From positions 1 through 64,000 of the forward strand of contig NZ_JALGBI010000003.1 in the NCBI RefSeq assembly GCF_022809125.1: 64,000 nt of DNA. Reading direction: 5' to 3'. Below the pieces are notes generated by a model, which searched no databases, was not told where the DNA came from, and was given only the letters and a program-made list of their open reading frames with translations. The translations under genes and the position numbers were made by a program. This document shows positions 10,309 to 18,058 of this stretch, piece after piece (the stretch's first letter is position 1; every line of letters starts with the position of its first letter). Source of the DNA: Variovorax terrae. Lineage in GTDB: Bacteria; Pseudomonadota; Gammaproteobacteria; Burkholderiales; Burkholderiaceae_C.

Positions 10309-10737
10309 CTACCCCTTGGGCCAAAGGATCAATTGCGTGTTGCGAAAACTGGCGATCAGGGCGTTGTCGCCCCCGCGGCGGACCTCAGCATCCCAGACCT
10401 GAGTGGTGCGTCCCTTGTGGATTGGCCGAGCGGTGCAGATCACCATGCCATCGCGGGCCGTTCCGAGCATGTTGCTCTTGAGTTCCACGGTGGTGAACCC
10501 GCTGGCACCCGATGGCAGGCTTCGCACGGTGCCGTAGCCGCAGCATGTATCCGCGAGCGAGACGATCGTTCCCGCATGCAGGTAGCCATTCCAGGCGCCC
10601 AGGGCGCGGCGCACTTCCAGCGTCGCCACGACTTCATCGGGCTCCACCTTGGCAAAGCCCATGCCGAGAAGACCCGGCAAGTAGTCGGCACCGGCCGCAT
10701 TCCATTCTTCCAGCGTCACGGGAGCAGCAATGTCCAT
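10309..10737 (-). CDS. PaaI-type hotdog-fold thioesterase
   Basis: A 142-residue hotdog-fold protein. The segment GYLHAGTIVSLADTCCGYGT is typical of PaaI/YbdB-like acyl-CoA thioesterases, with the H-A-G turn before the long central helix. The C-terminal strands (TTVELKSNML, VICTARPIHKG) complete the fold. The start at 10737 (MDIAAPV) is favoured over longer frames because GAGGTGA sits eight bases upstream. It converges on the CorA-type gene with a 22 bp gap. The substrate is probably an aromatic or aliphatic acyl-CoA and cannot be named. Confidence 0.85.
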   Translation of the reverse strand: MDIAAPVTLEEWNAAGADYLPGLLGMGFAKVEPDEVVATLEVRRALGAWNGYLHAGTIVSLADTCCGYGTVRSLPSGASGFTTVELKSNMLGTARDGMVICTARPIHKGRTTQVWDAEVRRGGDNALIASFRNTQLILWPKG

Positions 10738-10869
10738 GGATTCGTCACCTCGATGTGGGGTCTGCCATGTTACCGGCCTTCTCAGCCAGCGCGGCCCTCG
10801 GGGAACCACGCGCTCTGGCGCTGGTTTGATGGCCGCCGTGCCTGCGCTAGCCGACTCATGGATCGGCAA

Positions 10870-10904
10870 AGAAAAAAAGCCGGGCCGCCCGAAAGCGCCC
10901 GGCC
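10870..10904 (-). terminator. Rho-independent terminator of the small exported protein gene
   Basis: Minus strand: stem GCCGGGC/GCCCGGC (10897-10903 with 10879-10885) followed by seven T (complement of 10872-10878). It lies about 35 bp after the stop at 10939. Confidence 0.75.
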
Positions 10905-10938
10905 GGTCTGCGCCGCCCCTGTCGGGCCGCGCGCGGCT

Positions 10939-11229
10939 TCAGCCCGCTTCGCCCTGGGCGATCTGGCCCACGCGCAGGGCCTGGGCGGCGCTGGCGCGCA
11001 CGGTGCTGCGGTCTTCCTTGGACTGCACCCGGGCCAGCACGCGGGAGCCGGCCGGCTCGAAGTTGGGGTTGCGGGCCTTCTGGACCGCCTCGGCCTGCAC
11101 TTCGGCGCGGGCGCGGCTGGAATCGAACTTCAGCACGTGCTGCGACGGGTCGTCATTGCCGGCGGCATGGGCGCCCATGGCCGCCAGGCCAGCCAAAGCG
11201 GCGACAGCAAAGTATTTGGATGATTTCAT
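10939..11229 (-). CDS. Small exported protein of unknown function
   Basis: A 96-residue protein with a clear Sec signal peptide (MKSSKYFAVAALAGLAAMGAHA, cleavage after AHA). The mature part of about 74 residues is charged and predicted helical, with many Ala, Arg and Gln. It is reminiscent of the DUF4148 small periplasmic proteins of Burkholderiales, but I cannot confirm that. It is monocistronic, with its own terminator at 10870-10904 and a divergent LysR gene upstream. Such proteins are often stress induced; no function is claimed here. Confidence 0.7.
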   Translation of the reverse strand: MKSSKYFAVAALAGLAAMGAHAAGNDDPSQHVLKFDSSRARAEVQAEAVQKARNPNFEPAGSRVLARVQSKEDRSTVRASAAQALRVGQIAQGEAG

Positions 11230-11388
11230 GATGGTTCCCTTTCAAATATCAAACCAGTCTCTACATGCGGAAGGAACCCGGGCGGCACCGCCGGACTCTG
11301 TCTGGCAGCCATGCCGAAGCTCCTTTCACCCAGGCCATGCAGACCTGCATCACCTGTGAAAGCCAGATGCGCATGAAGTGGCCTCTTT

Positions 11389-11417
11389 AAACAGGCCGGA
11401 ATCGAACCAGCCTGTTT
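11389..11417. promoter_or_regulatory. Inverted repeat ahead of the LysR gene
   Basis: AAACAGGC (11389-11396) and GCCTGTTT (11410-11417) form perfect eight-base arms around a 13 bp spacer, 29 bp before the LysR start. Size and position fit a LysR-type operator or autoregulatory site. No other strong signal is seen in 11230-11445. Confidence 0.4.
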
Positions 11418-11445
11418 CGGCCCTGGAAACAATGAACGGCGACCG

Positions 11446-12336
11446 ATGGACACTCTTGAGCTGATACGGACCTTTCGCGAAGTCGCCTCGCGCGGCAGTT
11501 TTTCCATGGCCGCCCGCGCCCTGGCCCTGTCCAAGGCCAGCGTAAGCAAATATGTGGCCGAGCTGGAGGCCCGGCTGGGCGTGCGGCTGCTCAACCGCTC
11601 CACCCGCACCGTGAGCCTGACCGATGCCGGCAGCCTGCTGCTGGAGCGCAGCACGCCGCTGGTGGACATGATCGAGCACACCACCGCCGAGCTGCGCCAG
11701 CATGCGCGCCGCCCCAGCGGCCGGGTGCGGCTGACCGCGCCGCACGGGCTGGGCCACACCGAGCTGCCCGCGCTGCTGGCGCGGTTCATGACCACCTACC
11801 CCGAGGTCAGCCTCAGCCTGGACCTGGACAACCACGTCGTCGACATGGTGGACGAGGGCATCGACATCGCGCTGCGCGTGGGCCGCATCACCGACGCCAA
11901 CCTGATCGTGCGCAAGCTGCGGCAGGTGGACTTCGCGATCTGCGCCACCCCCGGCTACTGGGCGCAGCACGGCCGCCCGAGCCACCCCGGCGACCTGGCC
12001 AGCCACGACGCCCTGACCTACTCGCTGGCGGGCGGCAGCCCCGAGTGGCGCTTCGAGGTCGATGGCCAGCCCTTCAGCGTGCCGCTGCGCAGCCGCATGG
12101 AGGCGTCGGACGCCGCGCCGCTGGTGGGCGTGGCGCTGCAGGGGCTGGGCGTGGTCTGCCTGCCGCGGCTCATGGTGCAGTCGCACCTGGACAGCGGCGC
12201 GCTGCAGGCCGTGCTGGACGGCTTCACACCGCGCGACATCTGGCTGTACGCCGCCTACACCCAGCGCCGCCACAACAGCGCCGCGCTCAAGGCGCTGCTG
12301 GCCTTCCTGGAGGAGCACTGGCGCGAAGGCGCCTAG
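11446..12336 (+). CDS. LysR-family transcriptional regulator (CrgA-like)
   Basis: A 296-residue LysR regulator. The winged helix-turn-helix covers residues 1-60, with GSFSMAARALALSKASVSKY forming the recognition region, and is followed by an effector-binding domain with two subdomains. Sequence features such as RPSGRVRLTAP and the RVG segment are typical of the large CrgA/AphB-like branch in Burkholderiales. An inverted repeat lies just upstream. Its stop overlaps the convergent GST stop by four bases. The genes it controls are not evident; the divergent small exported protein gene is one candidate. Confidence 0.9.
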   Translation: MDTLELIRTFREVASRGSFSMAARALALSKASVSKYVAELEARLGVRLLNRSTRTVSLTDAGSLLLERSTPLVDMIEHTTAELRQHARRPSGRVRLTAPHGLGHTELPALLARFMTTYPEVSLSLDLDNHVVDMVDEGIDIALRVGRITDANLIVRKLRQVDFAICATPGYWAQHGRPSHPGDLASHDALTYSLAGGSPEWRFEVDGQPFSVPLRSRMEASDAAPLVGVALQGLGVVCLPRLMVQSHLDSGALQAVLDGFTPRDIWLYAAYTQRRHNSAALKALLAFLEEHWREGA

Positions 12337-12986
12337 ACCAGCGGCGGCTCGATCCGCTCGGCGGCCAGCACGCGCTGCACGGCCGGGCGCGCCAGCATGC
12401 GCTGCAGGTAGGGCCCGAGCTGCGTCCGGGTGCGGGCGGGCGGCGTCACGCCGAAATGCCGCGTCCAGCGGCACAGCGTGAACACATAGGCGTCGAGCGC
12501 GCTGTAGTGCTCGCCCAGCAGCCACGGCCCGCCGTGGCGCGCGAGTTCGGCGTCGAGCTGGTCGAGCAGCGCCGCGCTGCGGTGTTCCGCCAGCAGCTTG
12601 ACCTCGGCCGCACCCACCGCGTTGCCGGGCGCGACGTAGCGCTCGGGATAGCAGTACAGGATCAGCGTGGCCTGCAGCGTGTTGGTGAGCCACATCAGCC
12701 ATTTGTAGAAATGCGCGCGCGCCGGCGTGCCCAGCGCGGGCGCCAGTGCGGCCTGCGGATGCGTGTCGCACAGGTGCAGGCAGATCGCGGCCGTTTCGTA
12801 CAGGACCAGCTCGCCATCCGCCAGCACCGGGATCAGCCCGTTGGGATTGAGCCGCAGGTAGGCCGGCGCCTTGTGCGCGTCCTGCTCGCGGTCGACCAGC
12901 ACGCGCTGGTAGGGCGCGCCCAGTTCCTCAAGCACGATGTGCGGCACCATGGCGGCGGTGCTGGGGTAGTAGTAGAGCTGGAGCAT
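12333..12986 (-). CDS. Glutathione S-transferase family protein
   Basis: A 217-residue soluble GST. The N-terminal thioredoxin-fold domain runs from LQLYYYPSTAAMVPHIVLEE to about residue 80 with the cis-proline segment NPNGLIPVL and the glutathione-binding YETAAI. The all-helical C-terminal domain has the N-capping box region YSALDAYVF. The start MLQLYYY at 12986 matches the family length; upstream codons in the same frame are non-coding. It sits 23 bp after the amidohydrolase and probably belongs to the same minus-strand gene group as the DLH and HCCA isomerase genes, consistent with aromatic or electrophile metabolism. Confidence 0.9.
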   Translation of the reverse strand: MLQLYYYPSTAAMVPHIVLEELGAPYQRVLVDREQDAHKAPAYLRLNPNGLIPVLADGELVLYETAAICLHLCDTHPQAALAPALGTPARAHFYKWLMWLTNTLQATLILYCYPERYVAPGNAVGAAEVKLLAEHRSAALLDQLDAELARHGGPWLLGEHYSALDAYVFTLCRWTRHFGVTPPARTRTQLGPYLQRMLARPAVQRVLAAERIEPPLV

Positions 12987-13009
12987 GGCCTTGAATCTGG
13001 AATCGGCGC

Positions 13010-13981
13010 CTAGCGCACGTCGAACAGCGAGGCCGCATTGTCCCAGGCGATCCTGCGCGCCGGCTCGGCCGGCAACCCGCCGAGCCAGGCTCGGTAGCCC
13101 TTCATGAGATCGTCGTAGGCCTGCCAGCGCTGGTTGACCCAGGTGTCGGAGCCGATCATGAAGCGCTCCGGGTAGCGCAGCAGCAGCTCGCGCCATTCGG
13201 GGCACAAATGAGGGCCCCCACGCTCCCGCGGGTCGCTGCCCCCCGAGGGGGCTCGGCCGCCTTGGGCCGGCCCGGCGTCGGCCGTGCCGCCCTCGCAGGT
13301 GAGGCCCGGCCGGTACGACAGCTCGCCCATCAGCGTGGGGTACCTGGCGAACAGCGCGTTGACGCGCGCCACGGGCGTGCCGCCGATGCCGGTGTGGGCC
13401 CAGATCAGCTTCACGCCGGGCGCATGCGCCATCAGCAGCTCGACGGCCGCGTCGTCCACATGGGCCAGCACGGCCAAATTGTTCTTCTGCGCGAACTGCA
13501 TCAGCTTCTTCGCCACCGGGCCGTTGGCGTTGGCGCTGTCGTACAGGTGGAACTCGCCGATGCCGCGGTACGGCCCGTTGTCGGTGCCGCGCGCGAACTC
13601 GGCCAGCACCATCTGGTAGATCGACTCGTCGCGGAACCAGTTGCTGTAGTCCTCGCGGTTGCGGTAGAGGCGGATGAAGGGCACCACCGTCACGCCGGCC
13701 GCCCGGGTCTGCGCCCGGGCCGAGGCCAGCAGCCGGGTGCCGTCGTTCGGGCGCGAGTTGGCCACGACGGCCTTGACGCCGTTGCGCTGCAGGCGCGCCA
13801 GCACGTCGGCCAGCGGATGCGGCGACTGCGCCTCCACGTTGTAGTGCAGATGGGCATCGAACAGCGGGCCGGTGTAGCCGGTGGCTGCGGCCGGGCCCGC
13901 AGCCGCTATCAAAAACAGAGCAGCCAACGTCCACGGCACCTGGACCTTCGCCCGAAAACAGCGCAAAACCCGGTCGCGCAT
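13010..13981 (-). CDS. Exported amidohydrolase-fold protein with two repeat-derived segments
   Basis: A 323-residue TIM-barrel metal-dependent hydrolase. An N-terminal hydrophobic signal segment ends near AAATG. The metal-binding motif DAHLHYN follows the signal, with later conserved parts [21 protein letters not shown] and GSDTW. Two features are odd. The region coding for residues about 8-26 is a copy of the GCTAT-family repeat. A stretch of about 27 Gly/Pro/Arg-rich residues (from GTADAGP to RGGPHL) is coded by another GC-rich repeat at about 13204-13287, in frame. The second lies in a loop between LTCEGG and CPEWRE, so the barrel may tolerate it. The substrate is unknown. Confidence 0.8.
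   Translation of the reverse strand: MRDRVLRCFRAKVQVPWTLAALFLIAAAGPAAATGYTGPLFDAHLHYNVEAQSPHPLADVLARLQRNGVKAVVANSRPNDGTRLLASARAQTRAAGVTVVPFIRLYRNREDYSNWFRDESIYQMVLAEFARGTDNGPYRGIGEFHLYDSANANGPVAKKLMQFAQKNNLAVLAHVDDAAVELLMAHAPGVKLIWAHTGIGGTPVARVNALFARYPTLMGELSYRPGLTCEGGTADAGPAQGGRAPSGGSDPRERGGPHLCPEWRELLLRYPERFMIGSDTWVNQRWQAYDDLMKGYRAWLGGLPAEPARRIAWDNAASLFDVR
13204..13287. repeat. GC-rich repeat inserted in frame in the amidohydrolase gene
   Basis: The block GCCCCCACGCTCCC...CCCGAGGGGGCT...GGCCGCC...GGCC contains a CCCCC/GGGGG inverted repeat. It shares GCCCCCACGCTCCC and CCCGAGGG with the element at 38583-38655. It is translated as a low-complexity Gly/Pro/Arg loop without a stop. Confidence 0.6.
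13905..13960 (+). repeat. GCTAT-family repeat, copy c, within a signal-peptide coding region
   Basis: GCTATCAAAAACAGAGCAGC followed by CCAACGTCCACGGC, ACCTGGACCTTCG and CCCGAAAAC. The block order matches the other copies, and the ACCTGGACC core is exact. It codes on the opposite strand for residues about 8-26 of the exported amidohydrolase. Confidence 0.65.
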
Positions 13982-13984
13982 GGT

Positions 13985-14674
13985 TCAGCCCAGATGCCGG
14001 CCGAAGAAGGCCAGCGTGCGCTCGCGCGCCAGTTTGGCCGCGGCCGCGTCGTAGGCGCCGCGCTGGTCGCAGTTGAAGCCGTGGTTGGCCGGATAGATGT
14101 ACAGCTCCACCTCGGGGTGGGCCTGGCGGAAGGCCTCCACGCCGTCCAGCGGGATCGACTGATCGACCTCGCCGAAGTGCGCCAGCACCGGGCACCGGGC
14201 CTGGCGCGCGATTTCCGCCGGTGCGGTCACGCCGCCGCCGTAGTAGGCCACCGCCGCGCTCAGGCCCGACAGGGCGCTGGCCGACTGCCAGGTCAGCAGG
14301 CCGCCGAAGCAGTAGCCCACGATGCCGACCTTGCCGGCGCTGGCGCCGTGCTGGATCGCGGCCTGGATGTCCTGCAGCACGCCGGGCGCGGGCAGGGCCT
14401 GCACCGCGGCCTTGAGCGCGATGCCGGCCTGGATGTCGTCGGGCGTGTAGCCCAGGTCGACACCGGGCTTGACGCGGTGGAAGGTCGAAGGCGCGATGGC
14501 CAGGTAGCCGTCGGCCGCGTAGCCGTCGGCCACCGAGCGGATGTGCGAATTGACGCCGAAGATTTCCTGCAGCACCACGACCGCGCCCTTGGGGCTGCCC
14601 GCCGGCTGCGCCACGTAGGCCGGGAAGACGAAACCGTCGGCGGCCTTGAGATCGATGAATTTGCCCATGGTCAT
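13985..14674 (-). CDS. Dienelactone hydrolase family protein
   Basis: A 229-residue alpha/beta hydrolase with a cysteine nucleophile. The elbow GYCFGG, the acid in HFGEVDQSIP and the histidine in PANHGFNCDQ match the Cys-Asp-His triad of dienelactone hydrolase, which opens dienelactone rings in chloroaromatic degradation. Family members act on other esters too. Two ATGs are possible: 14674 and 14668. The second has AAGGA at eight bases and is the more likely start. It lies four bp upstream of the amidohydrolase start and 13 bp after the isomerase gene, so the three are one transcription unit. Confidence 0.88.
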   Translation of the reverse strand: MTMGKFIDLKAADGFVFPAYVAQPAGSPKGAVVVLQEIFGVNSHIRSVADGYAADGYLAIAPSTFHRVKPGVDLGYTPDDIQAGIALKAAVQALPAPGVLQDIQAAIQHGASAGKVGIVGYCFGGLLTWQSASALSGLSAAVAYYGGGVTAPAEIARQARCPVLAHFGEVDQSIPLDGVEAFRQAHPEVELYIYPANHGFNCDQRGAYDAAAAKLARERTLAFFGRHLG

Positions 14675-14687
14675 GTTCCTTCTTGCA

Positions 14688-15290
14688 TCAGGTTGATCGG
14701 AGCTTGCGCTCCAGGAAATCGAGCCGGTCCTGGCCCCAGAAAATCTCGCCGTCCACCACGTAGCTGGGCGCGCCGAACACGCCGGCCTCGATCGCCACCT
14801 GGGTGTTGGCCGCGTAGCGCTCCTGCACCGCCGGGCGGCGGGACTGCTCGAGCCGCGCGGCGTCGAGCCCGCATTCGGCCAGCAGCTCGGCCAGCACCTG
14901 GGCGTCCGCGATGTTACGCTCCTGCGCCCACACGGCGGCGAACACCGCGCCGCCCAGCCGCAGGGCGGCCTCGCCGCCGTCGTGCTGGTCCACCGCGATG
15001 ATCAGGCGGGCCGCGTCGTCGCCGGCCACCGGGAAATAGCGCGGCTGGGGGTGCAGCGGCAGGCCCAGGTGCTCGCTGAAGCGCCGCAGCTCCAGCAGCC
15101 GGTAGGCCTGGCGCTGCGGTGCGCGCTTGCCCAGCGGCAGGCCGCCGGAGACCGGGAACACCTGGCCCAGGTCCACCGGCAGCACCCGCACCGCGGCGCC
15201 GGCGGCGCGCGCGATGGCCATCAGGCGCGCATGGCCGAGATAGGTCCACGGGCTCTGGGGCGCGAAGTAATAGTCGATGGTGCGGCTCAA
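14688..15290 (-). CDS. 2-hydroxychromene-2-carboxylate isomerase / DsbA-fold protein
   Basis: A 200-residue kappa-class GST/DsbA-fold protein. The N-terminal strand and loop YYFAPQSPWTYLG carries the serine used for glutathione-dependent HCCA isomerisation in naphthalene breakdown, and the cis-proline loop is GVFGAPSYVVDGE near residue 170. Length is normal. It is the first gene of a minus-strand group with dienelactone hydrolase, amidohydrolase and GST, which together suggest minor aromatic or glutathione-linked metabolism. The divergent SDR gene starts 77 bp away. The true substrate is not evident. Confidence 0.88.
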   Translation of the reverse strand: MSRTIDYYFAPQSPWTYLGHARLMAIARAAGAAVRVLPVDLGQVFPVSGGLPLGKRAPQRQAYRLLELRRFSEHLGLPLHPQPRYFPVAGDDAARLIIAVDQHDGGEAALRLGGAVFAAVWAQERNIADAQVLAELLAECGLDAARLEQSRRPAVQERYAANTQVAIEAGVFGAPSYVVDGEIFWGQDRLDFLERKLRST

Positions 15291-15367
15291 GACGGTCTCC
15301 TCGGTGATTTAATCCACGGCAGACAGCGTTTTTAACTGAGCAGGCGACTTCCTGCAGGAGGCGGGTC

Positions 15368-16141
15368 TTGGACAAGGTGCTTCTCATCACCGGCGCGAGC
15401 CGCGGCATCGGCGCCGCCACCGCCTGGCTGGCCGCGCAGCAGGGCTATGCGGTGGCCGTCAACTACAGCGTCCATGCGGCGGCGGCCGACGCGCTGGTGC
15501 AGCGCATCCGCGCCGGCGGCGGCACGGCCCTGGCGGTGCAGGCCGACGTGGCGCACGAGGACCAGATCCTGGCGATGTTCGAGGCCGTCGATGCGCGGCT
15601 CGGCCCGCTGGCCGCGCTGGTCAACAACGCCGGCGTGGTGGACCTGCCGGCGCGCGTGGACGGCCTGTCGGCGCAGCGCCTCAAGCGCATGTTCGACATC
15701 AACGTGATCGGCTCGATGCTGTGCGCGCGCGAGGCGGTGCGGCGCATGAGCACGCGCCATGGCGGCGCGCACCCCCTGGGCCCCGGCTGGGGCCAGGGCG
15801 GCGCCATCGTGAACCTGAGCAGCGCGGCCGCGCGCCTGGGCTCGCCGGGCCAGTACGTGGACTACGCGGCCAGCAAGGGCGCGATCGACACCTTCACGCT
15901 GGGCCTGGCCAAGGAGGTGGCGGCCGAGGGCATCCGTGTCAACGCGGTGCGCCCCGGCATCGTCGACACCGAGATCCATGCCTCGGGCGGCCTGCCCGAC
16001 CGCGCGCGCGAACTCGCGCCCCAGGTGCCGATGCAGCGCGCCGGCACGGCCGAGGAGGTGGCGCGGGCCATCCTCTGGCTGCTGGGCCCGGAGGCCGGCT
16101 ACACCACCGGCGCGCTGCTGGACGTGGCGGGAGGCCGCTGA
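15368..16141 (+). CDS. Short-chain dehydrogenase/reductase
   Basis: A 257-residue classical SDR. The cofactor motif TGASRGIG is at residues 8-15, NNAG follows, and the catalytic Ser and Y-x-x-x-K are in NLSS and YVDYAASK. The C-terminal PGIVDTEIHA and GALLDVAGGR are typical of FabG-like glucose/ribitol-type enzymes. A short insert HGGAHPLGPGWGQGG precedes the catalytic strand. The start is TTG at 15368, supported by GGAGG six bases upstream; no ATG fits better. It overlaps marC by one base. The substrate is unknown. Confidence 0.9.
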   Translation: MDKVLLITGASRGIGAATAWLAAQQGYAVAVNYSVHAAAADALVQRIRAGGGTALAVQADVAHEDQILAMFEAVDARLGPLAALVNNAGVVDLPARVDGLSAQRLKRMFDINVIGSMLCAREAVRRMSTRHGGAHPLGPGWGQGGAIVNLSSAAARLGSPGQYVDYAASKGAIDTFTLGLAKEVAAEGIRVNAVRPGIVDTEIHASGGLPDRARELAPQVPMQRAGTAEEVARAILWLLGPEAGYTTGALLDVAGGR

Positions 16142-16773
16142 TGGACTTCAAGCCCCTGCTCACCCTGCTGGCCATCGTCAATCCGCTGGCCTGCGTGCCC
16201 TTCTTCATCCACTACACCCAGGGCTTCACGCGCGCCCAGCGCCGGCGCACCATCCTGATCACCTCGTTCAGCGCGTTCTCGGTGATCGCGGCTAGCGCGC
16301 TGCTGGGGCTGCAGATCCTGGCGTTCTTCAACATCTCGCTGGCCAGCTTCCAGGTCGGCGGCGGCATGCTGCTGCTGACCTCCTCGCTGAGCATGCTGCA
16401 GGCCCAGACGCCGCAGACCAAGTCGAACGCCGACGAGATGCAGGACGCGGCCGAGAAGGCCGCGGTGGGCGCCAGCGTCGCCGTGGTGCCGCTGGCCATC
16501 CCGCTGCTGACCGGGCCGGCCACCATGTCCACGGTGGTGATCTATGCCGACAAGGCCAAGAGCTTCTTCCAGCTCGCCACGCTGGTCGGCTACGGCGTCG
16601 TGATCGGGTTGGCCGCCGCGCTGTGCTTCTCGCTGGCCGGGCCGATCGCGCGCGTGCTGGGCAAGACCGGCATCAACGTGATGACGCGGCTAATGGGCCT
16701 GATCCTGGCCGCGCTGGCGGTGGAAGTGATGAGCGACGGGCTGCTGAAGCTGTTTCCGGCACTGGGACACTGA
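16141..16773 (+). CDS. marC: MarC-family integral membrane protein
   Basis: A 210-residue protein with six predicted membrane helices and the family features LAIVNPLACVPFF in the first helix and PLAIPLLTGPATMSTV in the middle. MarC/YchE/SnatA proteins are inner-membrane proteins; some relatives transport small neutral amino acids, and the early link with multiple antibiotic resistance is not supported for E. coli MarC. Its ATG shares the A of the SDR stop (TGATG), so it is translationally coupled. A GCTAT-family repeat follows directly after its stop. Confidence 0.9.
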   Translation: MDFKPLLTLLAIVNPLACVPFFIHYTQGFTRAQRRRTILITSFSAFSVIAASALLGLQILAFFNISLASFQVGGGMLLLTSSLSMLQAQTPQTKSNADEMQDAAEKAAVGASVAVVPLAIPLLTGPATMSTVVIYADKAKSFFQLATLVGYGVVIGLAAALCFSLAGPIARVLGKTGINVMTRLMGLILAALAVEVMSDGLLKLFPALGH

Positions 16774-16832
16774 TTTCCGGCCAAAAAGCGGCCAAGGTCC
16801 TTGTCGGGCGGTCTTTGGTTGCTATTGTTTTT
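16774..16832 (-). repeat. GCTAT-family repeat, copy d
   Basis: Read on the minus strand: AACAATAGC, then CGCCCGACAAGGACC and GGCCGCTTTTTGGCC. It fills the gap between the convergent marC and cyclic-nucleotide-binding-domain genes and provides the last three codons and stop of the latter. Confidence 0.65.
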
Positions 16833-17364
16833 CCAGCATCCGGATCAGCTGGTTGCTGGTGTTGCGCAGGCGCTGGGCCATCAGCTGGGTGATCTTGACC
16901 AGCAGCTTGGCGCCCACGGCCGGGTGCTCGCGGATCAGCCAGGCGATGGCGTGGCGGCCGATCACGCCGGCCTCGACCTCGTCGATGGCGACGCAGGTGG
17001 CGTAGCGCAGCTCGCCATCGAGCATGGACATCTCGCCGAAGGAGGTGCCCTGGCGGATCACGGCCAGGCGCGACACCTCGCCGCCCGGGCTGCGCTTGGT
17101 CACGTCCACCGTGCCGCTGAGCAGCAGCAGCATCCAGTCGCCGACCTGGCCCTCGGTGATCAGCGCCTGCCCGGGGTGGGCCCGCACCAGCAGCATGGCG
17201 CCGCCCAGGATGCCGACCTCCTCGGGCGTGAAGTCCTCCAGCAGCGCCGCGTTGTGCAACAGCTGCGGCCCGCGCTCGGCGATGCGCTCGCAAAAGCCGC
17301 CGATCTCCAGCCCCGCCGCGCGCAATTGCTCGCGCAGTTTCTCCTCGGTGGCGGCCCCGCTCAT
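16822..17364 (-). CDS. Single-domain cyclic-nucleotide-binding protein
   Basis: A 180-residue protein made of a cyclic-nucleotide-binding beta-roll only; no DNA-binding helix-turn-helix follows. Typical parts are PGQALITEGQVGDWMLLLLSG, RLAVIRQGTSFGEMSML (phosphate-binding cassette region) and a C-terminal helix. The cassette has GEMSMLDGELRYAT where cAMP-binders have GE-x-ALL-x-x-x-PR-A-A, so ligand binding is uncertain. It follows the Mla-type lipoprotein by 16 bp as the fifth gene of that operon. It may signal to the transport system, but that is inference. Its 3' end lies in a repeat. Confidence 0.85.
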   Translation of the reverse strand: MSGAATEEKLREQLRAAGLEIGGFCERIAERGPQLLHNAALLEDFTPEEVGILGGAMLLVRAHPGQALITEGQVGDWMLLLLSGTVDVTKRSPGGEVSRLAVIRQGTSFGEMSMLDGELRYATCVAIDEVEAGVIGRHAIAWLIREHPAVGAKLLVKITQLMAQRLRNTSNQLIRMLEKQ

Positions 17365-17380
17365 CGGGAGGCCCCGCGCT

Positions 17381-18058
17381 TCACCGCACCTGCTGCAGCC
17401 ATTGGGTGATCTCCTCCACCGCCGCGTCGGCGGCGGCGGTCAGCGCGCGCACGCCGCCGGGCGCGTCGGGCGTGGGCGCCGGGCGCTGCGCGACCACGCT
17501 GCGCTGGGCCAGCAGCCGGTCGCCCGTGGGCAGGCTGTCCACCAGCGTGGCGCGCAGCCGCACCAGGCCCGCGCTGCGCTCGGGCGACTCGAAGATCTGG
17601 CTGAACTCCTCGAGCTCGATGCGCAGGGTCAGCGGATGCACGCCCTCGCTGCGGCCGAGCGAGGCCAGCTCGTCGATGTTGAGCACCACGCGGCGCTGCC
17701 CGAGGCTCTCGCGCAGGCGCTGGCGCAATAGCTGCGGCGGCGGCATGCTCCAGCGCGCCTGCGCATAGGGGCGAAGCTGCTGCGCGTCGGCATAGGCCAG
17801 GCGGTAGAGCACGGCCGAGCTGTCGAGCGGGCCGCTGGCCTCGATCTCGGCCAGCGCCAGCGTGGCCAGCGGCGCCTGGCGCGTGGCCGCCGCGGCGCTC
17901 TGGGCGCCGGGGCCGAAGTCGTACATCACGGGCCGCGCCGGCTTGTCGGGCAGCGCGCAGCCCGCCAGCAGCGCGGATATCGAAAGAAATACGGCAAAGG
18001 TCCTTGTCAGGCGGCCGCGGACAGCTACGAAATTCATAGCAGACAGAGGAAAGGTCAT
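17381..18058 (-). CDS. ABC-type transport auxiliary lipoprotein (PqiC/LetB-partner type)
   Basis: A 225-residue lipoprotein of the ABC transport auxiliary family (DUF330), anchored in the outer membrane. The lipobox LLAGC places the acylated cysteine near residue 33. The mature part has the family strands VMYDFGPG, FAFxL-like pattern and the late LVDSLPTGDRLLAQRSVV. It overlaps the MCE gene by four bases. Residues about 7-25, the core of the signal peptide, are coded by a GCTAT-family repeat. An alternative start is the ATG for residue 8. The function is probably to link the periplasmic MCE ring to the outer membrane. Confidence 0.82.
   Translation of the reverse strand: MTFPLSAMNFVAVRGRLTRTFAVFLSISALLAGCALPDKPARPVMYDFGPGAQSAAAATRQAPLATLALAEIEASGPLDSSAVLYRLAYADAQQLRPYAQARWSMPPPQLLRQRLRESLGQRRVVLNIDELASLGRSEGVHPLTLRIELEEFSQIFESPERSAGLVRLRATLVDSLPTGDRLLAQRSVVAQRPAPTPDAPGGVRALTAAADAAVEEITQWLQQVR
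17984..18040 (-). repeat. GCTAT-family repeat, copy e, within a lipoprotein signal-peptide coding region
   Basis: Minus strand: GCTATGAATTTCGTAGC arms and loop, then TGTCCGCGGCCGCC and TGACAAGGACCTTTGCCG. It matches copy d in the ACAAGGACC core. It codes for residues about 7-25 of the lipoprotein. Confidence 0.65.

Noticed and set aside
12333..14195. A 620-codon frame running through the GST, amidohydrolase and intergenic DNA
   Set aside because: Only the last 217 codons are a recognisable protein (GST, starting at 12986); the rest is the wrong frame of the amidohydrolase gene.
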